From Apostichopus japonicus (taxonomy: Eukaryota; Echinodermata; Holothuroidea; Aspidochirotida; Stichopodidae), in contig NC_092562.1 in NCBI RefSeq assembly GCF_037975245.1, positions 6,859,501-6,923,500 of the forward strand: a stretch of DNA of 64,000 nt, written 5' to 3'. The notes below the pieces were generated by a model. The model was given only the letters and a program-made list of their open reading frames with translations, searched no databases and was not told where the DNA came from. Positions 25,501-36,775 of the stretch are shown here, in pieces (positions within the stretch are counted from its first letter, which is position 1; each line of letters starts with the position of its first letter). The position numbers were made by a program, and so were the translations under genes.

Positions 25501-28500
25501 CTGTGTTAGGCTCTTAGGGAGGTTTGAGGCACTGTTCTTGGTATCAGCAATTGCCTGTGATCCTGCTGCTTGGAGATCCTTGAGTGGTGTGTTGGACATG
25601 ATGATGTCCATTACACTAGCAAGCCAGTTCAATGGGAGGCTAGCATTGCGGACTCTGGACATGATCATCTCATCGGCTCCACGGAACATTGACTGCATCA
25701 TGTTGTTAGGGAAGAAACCAGCTGGACCAAAGACACTTTCGAGAATAACCTCAAAGCCCTGAACATCCAAGCCAGTCTGAAATGACAATATGATTAACAT
25801 TTAGCACAAAAACTTAAATGGATTGTGGCATTAACATTATCAGTAGGCATTCTGAGTGGTAGGTGAGATTGCATTTGTGTGGTAGGTAGGTCTGAGATAT
25901 TTTTTAAGTAAGATGAATTATTTCTAAGGTTTGAAGTATGGAGTTATATTTGTTCCTTACCTCAATGAGTTCCCATTCTTTGCCCATGGCATTGATAGCA
26001 GATTTAAGCATGAGAGATTTAGGCATGAGAGCCTCTGGATTGAAGATGATGTTGCTCTCGATGGATCCACCGAAGGTCTTGTTGAAGTATGGGATGGTCA
26101 GTATCTTAGAGATCTCGATGTTACTTGAATACTTGAGGATGTTCTTAGGGTACTCTGGGAACTCTGTTTCACCAATAGCCAAAGCAAGTTCTTTCCTCAG
26201 GCTTGTAGGGAAGAGACAATATATTTATGATTAACTTCTTCATTCAATCCAAGTGTTTTCATAGTTTTAACATTTTAGCTGAACATAAAAAAAATTAAAA
26301 CATATCTTCTTGGAGGTTTGCTTGTATTAGTTCTGTAAATCAATGATTCTTATATAATACATACCTCTGCACAGAGGGATCTTCAGATTCCAGGATATTG
26401 CTCATGTGGGAATAGGTAAAAGCCTTGAACTGCTTAACAGGTTCATTCTTAAGAGCCTCATACACACTAATGAGATGAGGGGCCTTGATATCAGATTTCA
26501 TGTAGATGAGGTAGGCAGCAATACGGACTTCAACGTCGAAAGAAACATTCAGGAAAGCCACCTTGAGGTTGTTGATGACAAAGTTGCTGACAATGGACAT
26601 GTTGAAACGTCTGAGAGCTTGGACAGCATTCAGTGAAATGTTGTAGCTGACCTTCTCGTTGATGGCACACTTCAACAATTCACGCTCAAAGTGGAGCCTC
26701 TTGCGGAATTCTGATGCATCATACTTCTGTGCAACAGGTCCAAGGTTTCCAAGAGCCTAGGATTCAAGGAAATTAGTTGTTATTTTGGGAGAACTAAACC
26801 CTCCTTTCATCAGAGAGTCCATTTTGATTTAATAAGTTTTGTACTACATGATATGAAACTAGTTTTAAAGTACAAAATGTCATTCATAGAAAAGCTGGTT
26901 GTATTTTGAGAGATAGAGTTGAATGGATAAGGTCATCTAAAAGTGAATGTTATCCTCCGATATTCACTAGAAAGATCCCAACATGACTGATAATGGTTAA
27001 GTTATGATCTCACTTCTACATTAGTTTTTCATTTCCAGAGCAATATATCTTCTCTAATTGTATCATCTTCATTGCTAAGGAGTAACTTGCATGATTCAAG
27101 AAACCACAACTGTTGAAATATTTAAATGTTTAAAAAAACTTAAACACACCTTGATGGCCAGCAAAATTTGGCGTTCTTCCTCAACAGCATCCACAGATTT
27201 GGGGTCTGAATTCAAAGTGCAGTCATTGTTGATGATGTTGTTCAACAATTCAATAAAATCCTGGATGGCAACAGGGAGCTATGGAAAGAAACACTTGGTC
27301 AGGTATATCACAATATATATCACACAGGTATATCACATACATACAACTACATATATCTGTTTGATCTTCTGTTCCTAAGCAGATCTACAATAGCTGTGAT
27401 AAAAATAACAAAAGGCTTAGCAGAATGATTCAATACTTGATTCATTTAGACTGAGTTTGAATGTACTACTGAAGGTGTGAATGCTTCTTCACGGAACATT
27501 TATTAATGGGAAAACTGTGTGGTAGGGACAAAACATACAAAGAATTCAACATACCAACAACGTTCAGTATCAAACTTCCAATAAATTCTCTGAGCTAAAT
27601 ATTTAGGCTTACTCCAATATCATTAATTTGCCAGAGCTATAAAATACATACCTCACGTTCATTGTGGATCTCTGGATGGTCAAGCCAGTATTTGTAGATC
27701 ATGGTACTGACTGGCAAGAAGATGGACCTGGTGCGGTTAAACTGAGCAACTCTCACCGCCTCGGAGATGATGTCCAAAGTTGGGTAGTCCCTGAAGGCCA
27801 TTGTGTACATCATGACATGAGCAAGAGGCTTGGGGATAATGTTCTTAATGATGGCAGTGTTGACAACAGAGAAGCAGGGAAGAGTTCCACACTGGATCAG
27901 GCCATCCCAGAGGTACTCACTGGAAGAAAATGCAGTTTAGGAGGTAAATAATTGTATCAATTTATTAGCAAAAGGACCCATTTTCCACCTTCAAAAAGGC
28001 ACTTTTGTTCAGTTCACAAAGGTTTGCAATACATCATAAAAACAAGAATGAAGTTTTTAAAAAAAAGTATTAAAAGAAAACTTTCCAACCAATTCCTGTG
28101 CCATGTGTGAGGTGTTTCTATAAGATCAAACTAAAACATTCTAAATTCATCAGATTTTACATTGATGGACCATGAACTCACCGTGCAAGTTCTGGTTTGC
28201 CTACAGTGTTGGCACACTTATCAGAGTACTTCTCACAGTAGAAGGTCTTTTCAAAGACTTCATGGATGGTGTCATTGTTCAAGCTCCTGAGAGCCTTGAC
28301 CCAGTAACCGAACTTCCTTGGAGAATCCATCTTGACCTCATCAATAGTAGACTTGACCAAGTCTTTAATGTATGCCATAGCTTCATCAACAGACAATTCC
28401 TCCGTGGACTCAACCTTTGGGATTTCCTGAACAATGTTGGTAGAACGCTTATCATCTGTTAATAAAGTTAAGATAAACTTAAGTAGGCTAAAATACAGCA

Positions 28501-31500
28501 GATACATTAAAACAGAAATTAATTAGTTATCCTCATGGAGCAAAGTAAGGTAGATATTTTAATTTCAATGACTCACCTTAACCCTAATCACTTCTAGAGA
28601 GTAATGAAGTATACATTGGCCAGCACTTAACAAGAGATAGGGACAGACATGATATGTTCAGTCATTCAACTTACATCTCAGAGCCTTGAAGTCAAGAGAG
28701 TTCAACTTCTGCAAGTCCTGTTGCTCGAGTACTTGAGTCACGGTAGTCATGATACCACGGTCATTGGAGATGCTCATAGGCCAGAAAGAGTGGACTTCTT
28801 TACATTCTGCTCTTTGCATGTGTTGACCCTTGATGTCATAAGTCTCATAGCGACACTGTTGTGAGGAGTTGAGCAGGTTGCTTCCAATGCTCTACAAATA
28901 AAAGAGAAACATTTGTCATAGCTGCAAAACAATTGAATACTTATGTCATATATCAATCTTCAAAAATATCATTAGCTTTTAAATACACTCCCTTAACAAT
29001 ATGCAGACTTTCCATAACCCAGAATAAATATTAGGAAATAACACAGTTGGAATCAAATACGCCATTGCTTATCCTAGTATGCATATATGAACATTTTTCA
29101 AATAAATACTTGTATCCATGATTAATTTGATAGCAATATCTATTTATACTCTGTTTGGTATATCATTGTTTCCTTACCATGTTCTGCAAGTAGGCAAGTC
29201 CAGACCACAACAGAGGTGTCTTGAAGGGCTTCTGGGTACAGCTGCTAAGGTCTCTTGTCACCAAAAATTCTTCTGTGAATTCGTCAGAATTTGGAACATG
29301 AGTAGTAGTAGCAGAGCAGTTACCATGGATGGACAGTTGATCTGAGACAAGTTCCTCCTGAACAGAGCCAGTCCACTCCATCTGTAGAGCACTGAGAATA
29401 CCCTTCTTCACATTGAGGACCTCCATAGTCTCATCAACATTAGGGAGCACTTCAATCATCAAACCATTGCTGACATGTGCCATAAGTTCATATCGCTCCA
29501 GATTCTGGGCAAATGCCCTTGTCTGTAAAAGAAATGAATACAGACATTCTTACAGTCTGTAAAGTCTATTGCAATGTTTTAAGGGAGGGACACACCTTTT
29601 GTCATCATAACAGGGAAGAGTACACTCAGTACAGAATATTTCTAGAAGTTAACTTACATTTGTAAATATAACATATACAATTTCCTCTTGTTATTGCATT
29701 CAGTTTCAACCTGCAAGATCTCTAGTGCATAGAATTATAGCAATAATGGATATACCATTTCCATACTTAGGCAAACAAACTGTGTTTTACTGAACAAAAA
29801 TAATGACACTGTTCGTGATATTATGGACTGGTCTTGAAGTTATGGAGAAAAGGAAATTTGATAAATTGAACATGAAACAGCAATTGTAGCAGTTTACAAT
29901 AAGAGAAAGATGAGTGAAGATATATGGAGGTGAGCTGTTCCTTACCTGGTCTGTTGCCGGTGTAATTTCACATTGTCCTATGTTCAGTACAACTACGCAT
30001 TTCTGAGGTACTCTGATGACTACATGATCACAGGCGATCCTGGTGTTTGAGGTAACATCGTGAGTTCCTACGATTCCTGTTTCTGTGGTACCGATGTAAT
30101 TGAATACATATTCCTTTTTGTACTGGAAAAGACCTATGGAAAAAGATTATTAATTGAAGAGATTATTAACCAATGAGAAGACAGAACAATGCGAGGAGCA
30201 TATGATGGTTTGTATCACATAGAACAATTAAAAGACTTCCAACTAATCTCATTCACAAAACACGTACAGTGAAATCAGGTAATGACTCTATATGAAAACT
30301 ATGAGGAAACAGGATTTAAGATTTATCAAGATGAAAAATCTTATCACAAACCTGACCCTTTGGGTCATGCATGAAGTTGATAATAAGCACCATTGTTTCA
30401 TCAAGTAAATACTTGAGAGTTAATTGTTAATTGATAAGAGACTAATTAATCATAGTCTATCAGAATTAATCAGATAAATGAGATACAGTGATAAGCAACT
30501 ATGACAGAATATTTTCCCAAAACAGAAATCCACCACACCAAGATTTAAATTTCAACTTAACTTTGTTGGCAAACTTATGCTGTGTGATACTGAATTTATT
30601 TTACTTGTCATTTTGATACTACTTTTGACAGCATATGATATAAGTTAGCAACATTGTCACCTACAATAAAACTACCATCTACTTTTAACTTCACATGGAT
30701 GATCAAATACAGTCAACAAAACAGACATACAACGGGAGATCAACATAATTGTACTTACTGTTACATTGCACATCTTCAGCATCTTGGATGATTGGCACTG
30801 AGGAATTAAAAGAAAAGTGGGACATGGAGTAAATTTTTTAATTCACCGACTAATCGTATTACAATATACAAGAGTTAATCTAACTTTTGTTTGTGTTATT
30901 AAAAGTACTTGTGAAAATTCTTTGAAAATCACCTATTAAGTTAATAGAAATTGAGACCTACTAGAAGCAACTTAACAACAGTGACATAGTACAAAAAATT
31001 GTTATTTCATATGTTTCTCAAGTCTCACTTCCATGAAACGATCAACCTTTTCTGCAAAGAATACACCTGATATAACTATTAAGGATAGTAAAGTCTTGCA
31101 GTGGGAGGAGTGCCTCATAGAGTGGAATTATATGGAATGTTTTGAAAATGCTCTTAAACGGACCAGCCAATTATTAACTAGACTTGCAGTGATAGGAGCG
31201 CCTCACATGTAATACTCGTAGAATGGTATGGAAGACTTAAACTACGCCAGCCAACTTTACTGGGGAAGTGGGGGAATACTATCATAAACTAGCCCAGCAA
31301 ACGATTACAGGAGGTTTAAAATTTGAAACCTCTTTTTGCTGACACACAAACACTGTACCATTGGGAAAATGTTTAAACTGAAAGGTTTTTTATTTCATTC
31401 AAATCTGAGGTCGTCTCTTGCACTTGTCACAATAAATTCAAGTGCCTGTTGATTTAGGAGGGACACTGAAATAAATTTGTATCACTTAAAGTATTGGAAC

Positions 31501-33461
31501 TATGATGTTTTAGCGTTTACAAAGTTGCAACATACAAATTGTGTAGCAATCTGCTAAGTGACTATGCATCGTATGTTGCAATGGGATAAATTACTAAAAA
31601 TATAAGCTGTGATCCTTCAGTAATAACATCAATACAACTGTTTGTTCTTAGTGTCAGATTTAAAATAACCTTATACAAAGAAAGGAACATGGATGTTAGA
31701 AACATAAAATTGTTGTACTGCAGTTCAACACACCAAATCAAAATAAGAACAGAGTTTGTTCCAAGACGTACCAAACAAAATACTTGGGTAAGAACACAAA
31801 GCATTATACTACCAGTTAGGTCCAAACCTCAAACCAACAGTTGGTTGGTAAAATATGTTTTGGTGGATCAAAATTAAATAAACTTTGATTCATCTTGGAA
31901 TTCAATGCTTTTCCATAGGAAATTTGTTAGATGGTTAACTATCTAATCACTATTTCATTCTCCTATAAAATGTCTAAGTTACAGGTAAGAAATGTTAAGC
32001 AATGAAAAGTATCAGGGCCATTGTGTGTTTCACGAACACCCAAAATATTGACATTTTCGACAGTGGTAAGTAACCTCTCGTTCAAACCTGTCACTCTTAA
32101 GGTTGAAACTAACATCTATTATTATTAAGACACATATGAAAATAGGCCTACGCTACAATTTACTTGTGGAAGAACTAGTTTATTTTGATTCGCCACTTTC
32201 ATGAAGTAGCCCACACGTAAAACATTTTATTACGTAGTCTTGTGTGTGTTAATTCTATTGCTAAGTTACACTACGTTCCTAACAGTAACAGTAACAGTTC
32301 ACTGTATAGAACTTTGACTTTGTCTCGAAGGGTAGTCCAAATTGTAACTTCTTTAAGTTTATTCCACTGATTGTTCCTTATGCTCCCCCTAAATCCCTAT
32401 CAATTTACCTCCATACAATCAGAAGAAACCATTTCCCCAACAATCTGTCGCTCTTGACTAACGCTGGAATATGTTGCCATATTTTGTTACTACGCAATTC
32501 ACGGAGGTGCTTTGTTCAATTGAAGATTCCCAGTACACTAGTCACATGACAAACAGCTGGCTCAGAGACCGCAAATTTGCATACAATCTCTCCCAGAAAA
32601 GTTTAACTTCTCTACGCATGCGTAGTAACAAAACGAGCAAAACATATGAAATTTCAGTATCACATGGAAACTGTATGAAGGTCAACCTTTCATTCAACAA
32701 TTTGGCAATGATTCAGAGAAACAGGGCAAAAATAAAAGAGTCAGAACACCATAACAACCTTTGCAAGTCTGGTATGTAATATGTGTGGCACATTAAAACG
32801 CAGCATCGACAACGATCACTGACATGAGTAGCCCAACCAATTAATTGGTAGAAAGGGGCATAAGGTTGGACTGCAAAGGAGCACTTCGGTTAGAAAGCCT
32901 GTTGTTTCTGTTCGCATTTAATTGAACTTTGAATGCCCGCTCCCAGCAATACACTTGGTTTTGATCTGTATTCTACCCCCTCCCCTTCACCACCACTACC
33001 CGATATCACCCCACTTCTTACGTCATTTGCCTTCTCTTTGCTCAATTGTCCTTACTAATAGCGACTATCAACAAAATATCACTGGAAAATCATTTATGGA
33101 TGTGTCAAGCAAGTAAAATAAATATAGCACAAGGAGCATGAAGTGAGACATTTATACCGAATGTATGAAACATATATAACATCATTTCTTAATTTACTTT
33201 CATCCAATAGATCACAATAAATTTAACACATCGAAAACCAAAGAAAACATAATTGAGAACGTAATTGAGAGATTCGTCCAAGCCGATTATTTGATACAAA
33301 AAAATGTTAGAGGCCTGGGTTATATACGCCTTTAATTGCAGAGAATTAGTGTTTAAAAACTTAAAAAGTTTTTTTTTTTTTAAAACATTAGAAAAGAGAA
33401 CTAAAATGTACATACCACCAAGAGCTGTAGCCACAACGAGGAGAAGTATACAGTACTTCAT
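5837..33461 (-). CDS. Large lipid transfer protein (apolipophorin/apoB-like), 30 coding exons, 4,921 aa
   Basis: Exons in transcript order: 33461-33416, 30797-30759, 30133-29946, 29522-29178, 28891-28675, 28455-28182, 27919-27652, 27278-27150, 26756-26365, 26201-25961, 25776-25471, 25257-25060, 24709-24507, 24235-23977, 23467-23319, 23069-22900, 22557-22206, 21881-21644, 21193-20962, 20542-20280, 19878-19584, 19057-14610, 14320-11888, 11503-11252, 11030-10586, 10195-9419, 8889-8122, 7543-7110, 6863-6632, 6009-5837. Every junction is GT/AG, phases match, and the sum is an exact multiple of three ending in TAA. Start MKYCILLLVVATALG is a signal peptide with G at -3. The order signal, LPD_N, DUF1943-like, repeat sheet, helices, vWD, vWA identifies a secreted lipoprotein scaffold. 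Length is near apoB-100 (about 4,560) and well above insect apolipophorin (about 3,300). ApoLp versus vitellogenin needs a phylogeny; lack of a polyserine phosvitin tract favours apoLp/apoB. Confidence 0.93.
8122..8889 (-). CDS. Exon 27: von Willebrand factor D domain plus C8-like cysteine module
   Basis: Residues about 4387-4642. The vWD start is IFGTGHVMTFDGHVYEFPSY, followed by YGIELKCNEDNFMCIYRLSG and SKTQGLLGNLDTEHFNEF. GLLGN replaces the usual GLCGN, as in apolipophorins and vitellogenins. After the domain come C-x..-C spacings (LSCYTADQ, LKAECEAAF, PEPFLEACRNNAEKC, VDIPGC) resembling the C8 module that follows vWD in mucins and vWF. Apolipophorins normally end soon after vWD, so the C8-like part is unusual. 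Exon borders: acceptor ttcttctcag, donor G|GTGAGT, both phase 1. Confidence 0.88.
9202..9372. repeat. 55-bp tandem repeat inside intron 26
   Basis: CATTTAGAACAATTATTAAG recurs at 9202, 9257 and 9312, a 55-base step, with a partial fourth copy after 9366. Copies are nearly identical. It lies wholly in the intron between the last helical exon and the vWD exon. Confidence 0.92.
9419..11503 (-). CDS. Exons 24-26: helical region continued (about residues 3896-4386)
   Basis: Exons 11503-11252, 11030-10586 and 10195-9419. They encode charged amphipathic helices, for example EKLEEYKEKVEELRLNITK and QKIKETRQQIEEMRAEFNWT, with regular N-x-T sites. Junctions 23/24 and 24/25 are phase 0, and 25/26 is phase 1 (split GGT). 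The region ends at LPPLVKPWTY just before the vWD domain. The same register of charged helices links it to exon 23, so introns here seem to split one structural region. Confidence 0.82.
11888..14320 (-). CDS. Exon 23: amphipathic helical region (about residues 3085-3895)
   Basis: A 2,433-bp exon, rich in Glu, Lys, Leu, Asn and Ile with very few Pro or Gly. It reads as long amphipathic or coiled-coil-prone helices (LNVTIRK-type and EEVEKMKIRYEEFKVM-type stretches), with about 40 N-glycosylation sequons. At 12605-12803 there are six successive 10-12-residue units starting with Tyr (YGEKAFELTKE, YGQKAVELYEI, YRVRALVLYKQ), like the 11-mer code of exchangeable apolipoproteins. The likely role is surface lipid binding, corresponding to apoB alpha regions. 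No specific domain family is recognised. Confidence 0.8.
14610..19057 (-). CDS. Exon 22: giant repeat exon, about 35 copies of a 35-residue repeat
   Basis: A single 4,448-bp exon (residues about 1602-3084). From about 18431 to 14750 it is built of consecutive 35-residue units, a few of 33-37. Examples: FNITSRMVNVTTTNGLDFTG..., WNVTSMLGNGLMSQRFELNN..., YETTSRLFNMSGNMFSSTKG..., MAVTSKLANMTLGTEVAVLG... A unit starts with an aromatic or small residue and h-T-S/T, has N-x-S/T near position 9, a G-h-h-x-F core near positions 23-27, and a polar end. Alternating polar/hydrophobic residues suggest beta-hairpins. About 56 sequons occur in 1,483 residues and there are almost no cysteines. By analogy with the apoB beta-belt, this is the probable lipid-binding surface. 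Units are strongly diverged, so the array is old. Confidence 0.88.
19584..22557 (-). CDS. Exons 17-21: beta-rich linker region (about residues 1142-1601)
   Basis: Starts with DSIRRDVMTVLSFHRNKTEA and continues with alternating polar/hydrophobic strands and several N-glycosylation sequons (NIS, NAT, NST, NYT, NET). The position, between the DUF1943-like region and the lipid-binding repeat exon, is where apolipophorin/apoB proteins carry the DUF1081-type segment. Similarity here is by position and general character only; I cannot confirm DUF1081 by eye. Confidence 0.65.
22900..24709 (-). CDS. Exons 13-16: DUF1943-like sheet region (about residues 882-1141)
   Basis: Reads LERELVLPTGLGMPLNCSAN (the family's P...G.P hallmark), VHIPTTKMHAGVMANASMYH, then a cysteine pair in QQCANPGKILGASLCMSF and FPLTGPLSFNITLNNTDQ. 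These match the open beta-sheet found after LPD_N in vitellogenins, apolipophorins and apoB. Exon 16 contains a basic stretch, KPSKVPRKKN, which could be a protease-sensitive linker but does not fit the furin consensus. Confidence 0.8.
24871..24899. repeat. (GGATA)n microsatellite in intron 12
   Basis: Six perfect GGATA units within the intron between exons 12 and 13. Short and probably length-polymorphic. Confidence 0.9.
25060..30133 (-). CDS. Exons 3-12: LPD_N / lipovitellin N-terminal module (about residues 28-881)
   Basis: Exon 3 opens the family's N-sheet (KKEYVFNYIGTTETGIVG). Exons 4-6 continue it with paired cysteines. Exons 7-10 give the alpha-helical arch, including LLAIKALGNLGPVAQKYD across the exon 8/9 border, the familiar LKALGNAG-type motif of vitellogenin_N proteins. 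They continue with VEVRIAAYLIYMKSDIKAPH and the STHM-like FTYSHMSNILES. Exon 10 carries GGSIESNIIFNPEALMPKSL, matching the conserved C-terminal end of the module, and exon 11 the following G.D.QGFE segment. In this superfamily the module nucleates lipid loading and binds MTP. I saw no R-x-[KR]-R site near residues 650-950, unlike insect apolipophorin. Confidence 0.9.
30759..33461 (-). CDS. Exons 1-2: signal peptide and mature N-terminus, with 2.6-kb intron 1
   Basis: Exon 1 (33461-33416) encodes residues 1-15, MKYCILLLVVATALG, a short hydrophobic secretion signal. Exon 2 (30797-30759) adds only 13 codons (VPIIQDAEDVQCN). Both junctions are phase 1: a split GTG joins them, and a split AGT joins exon 2 to exon 3. 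Intron 1 (33415-30798) is the longest intron and is AT-rich; I see no gene in it. A tiny second exon right after the signal is easily missed by gene predictors. Confidence 0.85.
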
Positions 33462-33565
33462 GGCGACGGTTTTTCCTTGCAACTTAAAAATTCCTTTTTC
33501 TAGTGCGGTGTCTTTTCCTGTGAACCGCCGACTTTCGTTGTGACTTGTAATCTGCCAATTTCTGA

Positions 33566-33571
33566 CTTATA
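33566..33571 (-). promoter_or_regulatory. TATA box of the lipid transfer protein gene
   Basis: TATAAG within GGAATATAAGTC on the minus strand lies 105 bases upstream of the start codon. A start site about 30 bases on, near 33536-33540, would give a 5' UTR of about 75-80 nt. No other TATA-like element sits at a suitable distance. Confidence 0.6.
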
Positions 33572-33599
33572 TTCCAGCTCTTATCTCTTTCCGAGATTC

Positions 33600-36000
33600 T
33601 CTGCTTAACACCTTTATCAACAACGCAAGGCCTACAAACATTCAAAGATCAAAAGTCACGCAGCCTTGCATAATGTGTAGAAAGAATTGACAGAGAGAGA
33701 GCCAAGTTTAGACGTGAATATTCATATCGTAATACGTTGCCCAATGGAGACGTTGTATCTACGGAAAGTTGTAAGGTCACGCTTGCGCAGAGTTCCTTTT
33801 GTTACTTTTCAATAACAAAGTGATTTTCGCTTGGGATAAGTTATTGCGAAATAGATTTGCCCGCTCATTGTCACCAAGCCTGAATGTTTGGTCAACTAAA
33901 AGCACCTCGTGAAAGGCATATTCAGAAAGCAAGATTGGAAGCGTGCACTTTTGATCAGACACCCAAAGCAAGATTTCAATCGATAGTTTCAACTAAATTC
34001 ATTACTTAATTTATCAAGCTGACAGTTTTCTATGATTGTAATAATCATGTTACCTTGCTATGAGTCGAAACAAGAAACAATTATTGGAAATTGTGTGTAT
34101 GTGTTTTATGAGTAGTATCATGCAGGTTTTCAGATAGAAAAACATGAATTTTCTTAATCTGTTTGCGATGATATCCACCCCCCCCCCTCCCATTCTCCTA
34201 GTATCTCTCTCCAGCACCAACTTTATAGTGAAGTTAATTCGATTATTGAATCTCATGTACATACGGATTACTTTCTGGGTCATCCATTATGATGGATGAA
34301 TCAGAAACAATACCACCATGATATGTTAACAAGCCTCCCCTACATTAAATAGGCTCATGCAGTCAGCGAAAATATGATGCTACATCATTGGTCCGAAATA
34401 ATGTACAAGTACCCAGTTCACCCCCCCCCCCCCCCGGCCCAACCCTGTCCCTTCCTAGTAAAACCTGTACCTATATACTTTCCAACATTCCCTGCAATGC
34501 ACGTTTGCGCAAATTAACAATTAACGAAATACTTCTCGATATTAACGTTGACACTACTACTACCATGAATGAGACTTATATCACAATAAACCCCTGGAAA
34601 CCATCCTGCAATTAACACTAAGGTCCAAACTCAGTAGCTAAATCTTGTCCTTTTTGTCTTCTTCTTCGTAATGATTTTTTGAAACTGGGGAAGGGGATGG
34701 GTTAGGAAGGGGTGGGATTGGGAAGGGGTGGGATTGGGAAGGGGTTGGAAGAGGGTTGCATATTTCTCCCATGCACAAAACTGATGTATTTGGTTAGCAC
34801 ATTTACACTTTTAACGTAAGGCCTTTGGGAATTCCCTGTTACTAACGGCTTTCATAGCCTAAAATCCTGTAATGCGATTGAGTACGACGCAGATAGGTTG
34901 CCCATGCTAATAGTTACTAAGCTAACAAACTAATTTTCATACAATAGTTCACAGTGATTTATTCACACTGCGTACCTCAACTGGTTTACTTAATTACAGT
35001 AGGTTATCCGTGAAAGGCAACAGAAGGTCGTAGAGAGTACAGTGTTAGTTTCAACGAGAAGCTTATAGTAACAACGTGAGCAATAGATGGAACAAGAAAA
35101 GATATGTCAATGTATTGCTATGGCCAAGCGTATCCTATCTCCTTGACATCCGTGAGTGCACAAATTTACAGGATTCAAGATGACTTTGAGTCAGTCAACT
35201 TTACAAACCATTATTTCATCATTGAGAGTTCGAAGGTGATTTGATTGTTTTATACCGCAAATTTGTGGCAGCTCGAAGGTTGCAGTAACAAAGGCTACCT
35301 TTGGCCAATGCAGGTTTGCCGCTAAGAAAATGAAACTCTGGTTATAGTACGAAAAGTAAGAAAAAGAAATCCTGCTACAGAGAGAAACAGCTAGAGGAAA
35401 GGGGAATCCCCTCCCCCACCAGAATTTTCAGGACGAAAAGGGGTCGGCAAAACTTGGCAAACAGAAAATAAATAGCTATGGTGTATATGATATGCTTTTG
35501 GATAACTAGCACTATGTAATCTATTCTCAGAGCTAGGTTTCCTTAACCATAAGCACAGAACTAGATATTTTAGAACAAACTAAATTTGATATAGTGATTG
35601 ACGCTTTTAAACACCTCCCTAGGCCAAATTTTGTCCCCCCCCCCCCCAAGAAAAAATATCAAACTCTCGATGTGAGCCTTATTATCCCTACATATACCGT
35701 TCTTTCGATACAACCAACAATTAAGTGATTACAATATTTTTGGTATTCTAACAGAATCAACAGTTTTGTACGCGCGGGGTCTAGGGGGTGTTGAGATGTA
35801 ATCACTTCCGCGAGGGGTACAAGCGTAGTCCCTTCCCAGTGAGAAATTTTGATAAAATGTGGGGGGGGGGGATTCCTTAGGTACAAACAAAGTGGTTCTA
35901 TATTTTGCAACTTATGAGACAATGTTGAACAATGTTTAGCTTGTACCATGCGTGCATTTTGCATATTTTTATATTTACGCTATCGGATTTTTGTTTTCTT
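33600..36000. other. Intergenic DNA upstream of the lipid transfer protein gene
   Basis: No coding region is convincing. At 34678-34760 a G-rich tandem (AAGGGGTGGGATTGGG, about three copies) is G-quadruplex-prone. Homopolymer C or G runs occur at 34178, 34423, 35635 and 35862. Confidence 0.5.
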
Positions 36001-36002
36001 TT

Positions 36003-36515
36003 TGGTTTCGATGATAATCGTAACCTACGCATTCGTACAGGCAGAGAGTGAGTATGTGTGTGTGTGTGTGTGTGACGCCTCGCTTGTAAACACGATATCT
36101 CAAGAACGGAAGCTTGGACCAATCTAATATTTGGTGTATATGAGTACCACATTTAGGTGCAAAAGCCTATACTTTTTTAGTGGAGATCAAAGGTCATTTG
36201 GGGTCACCCGGGTCAAATTGTGTAAACATTGTAAAAACGATATCTAAAGAAGGAAAGCTTGGATCAATCTCGCATTTCGTGTGATAAATACCACATTGAG
36301 TTCAAGATCCCTATTGTTTTTTGGTGGAGGTCCAAGTCCATTTGGGGTCACTAGAGGTCAAATTATGAAAACCTTGTTAACACGATAATTCAAGAAGGTT
36401 GGACGAATCTAATATTTAGTATGTAGTTGGTACACGTTCATTACAAGATTTTACTGAGGTCAAAGGGCAGTTGGGTTCACCAGACGCCAAATTGTGGAAA
36501 CCTTGTTTTATAAGC
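36003..36515 (-). repeat. Inverted copy of the dispersed ~140-bp-unit repeat
   Basis: Starts with GGTTTCGATGATAATCGTAA, then a (TG)n run at 36053-36074. About three units follow, carrying GTCATTTGGGG-type and CTATTGTTTTTTGGTGGAGG-type phrases, the reverse complement of the repeat at 2829-3425. No matching far end is clear; the last unit fades near 36515. Confidence 0.65.
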
Positions 36516-36775
36516 TACCGTATCTCCCACAGACCAGCCTATCAGATAACATGTCATTACGCCTCATACGAATAGGAGGCTATTGGCAATTGGAAATGAG
36601 CTCATGGGCATCCATAGAATCTAAACTTCAAAACTTAAAACTCGAACATATTTGCATTGGCTACAACGTGCCGGTGTACTTTGTAGTACGGCGGTTCTAT
36701 TGGACGTTTTTCGTCGTAGTTATTTCAGGTTGGATGTAGTTTCGTTGTGACCAGGCAGCGTTTATAAAACTTAAT

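Noticed and set aside
5837-33461. Identification as a vitellogenin
   Set aside because: The LPD_N module fits vitellogenin too, but there is no polyserine phosvitin tract, the length is far larger, and the repeat-sheet plus helix layout fits apolipophorin/apoB better.
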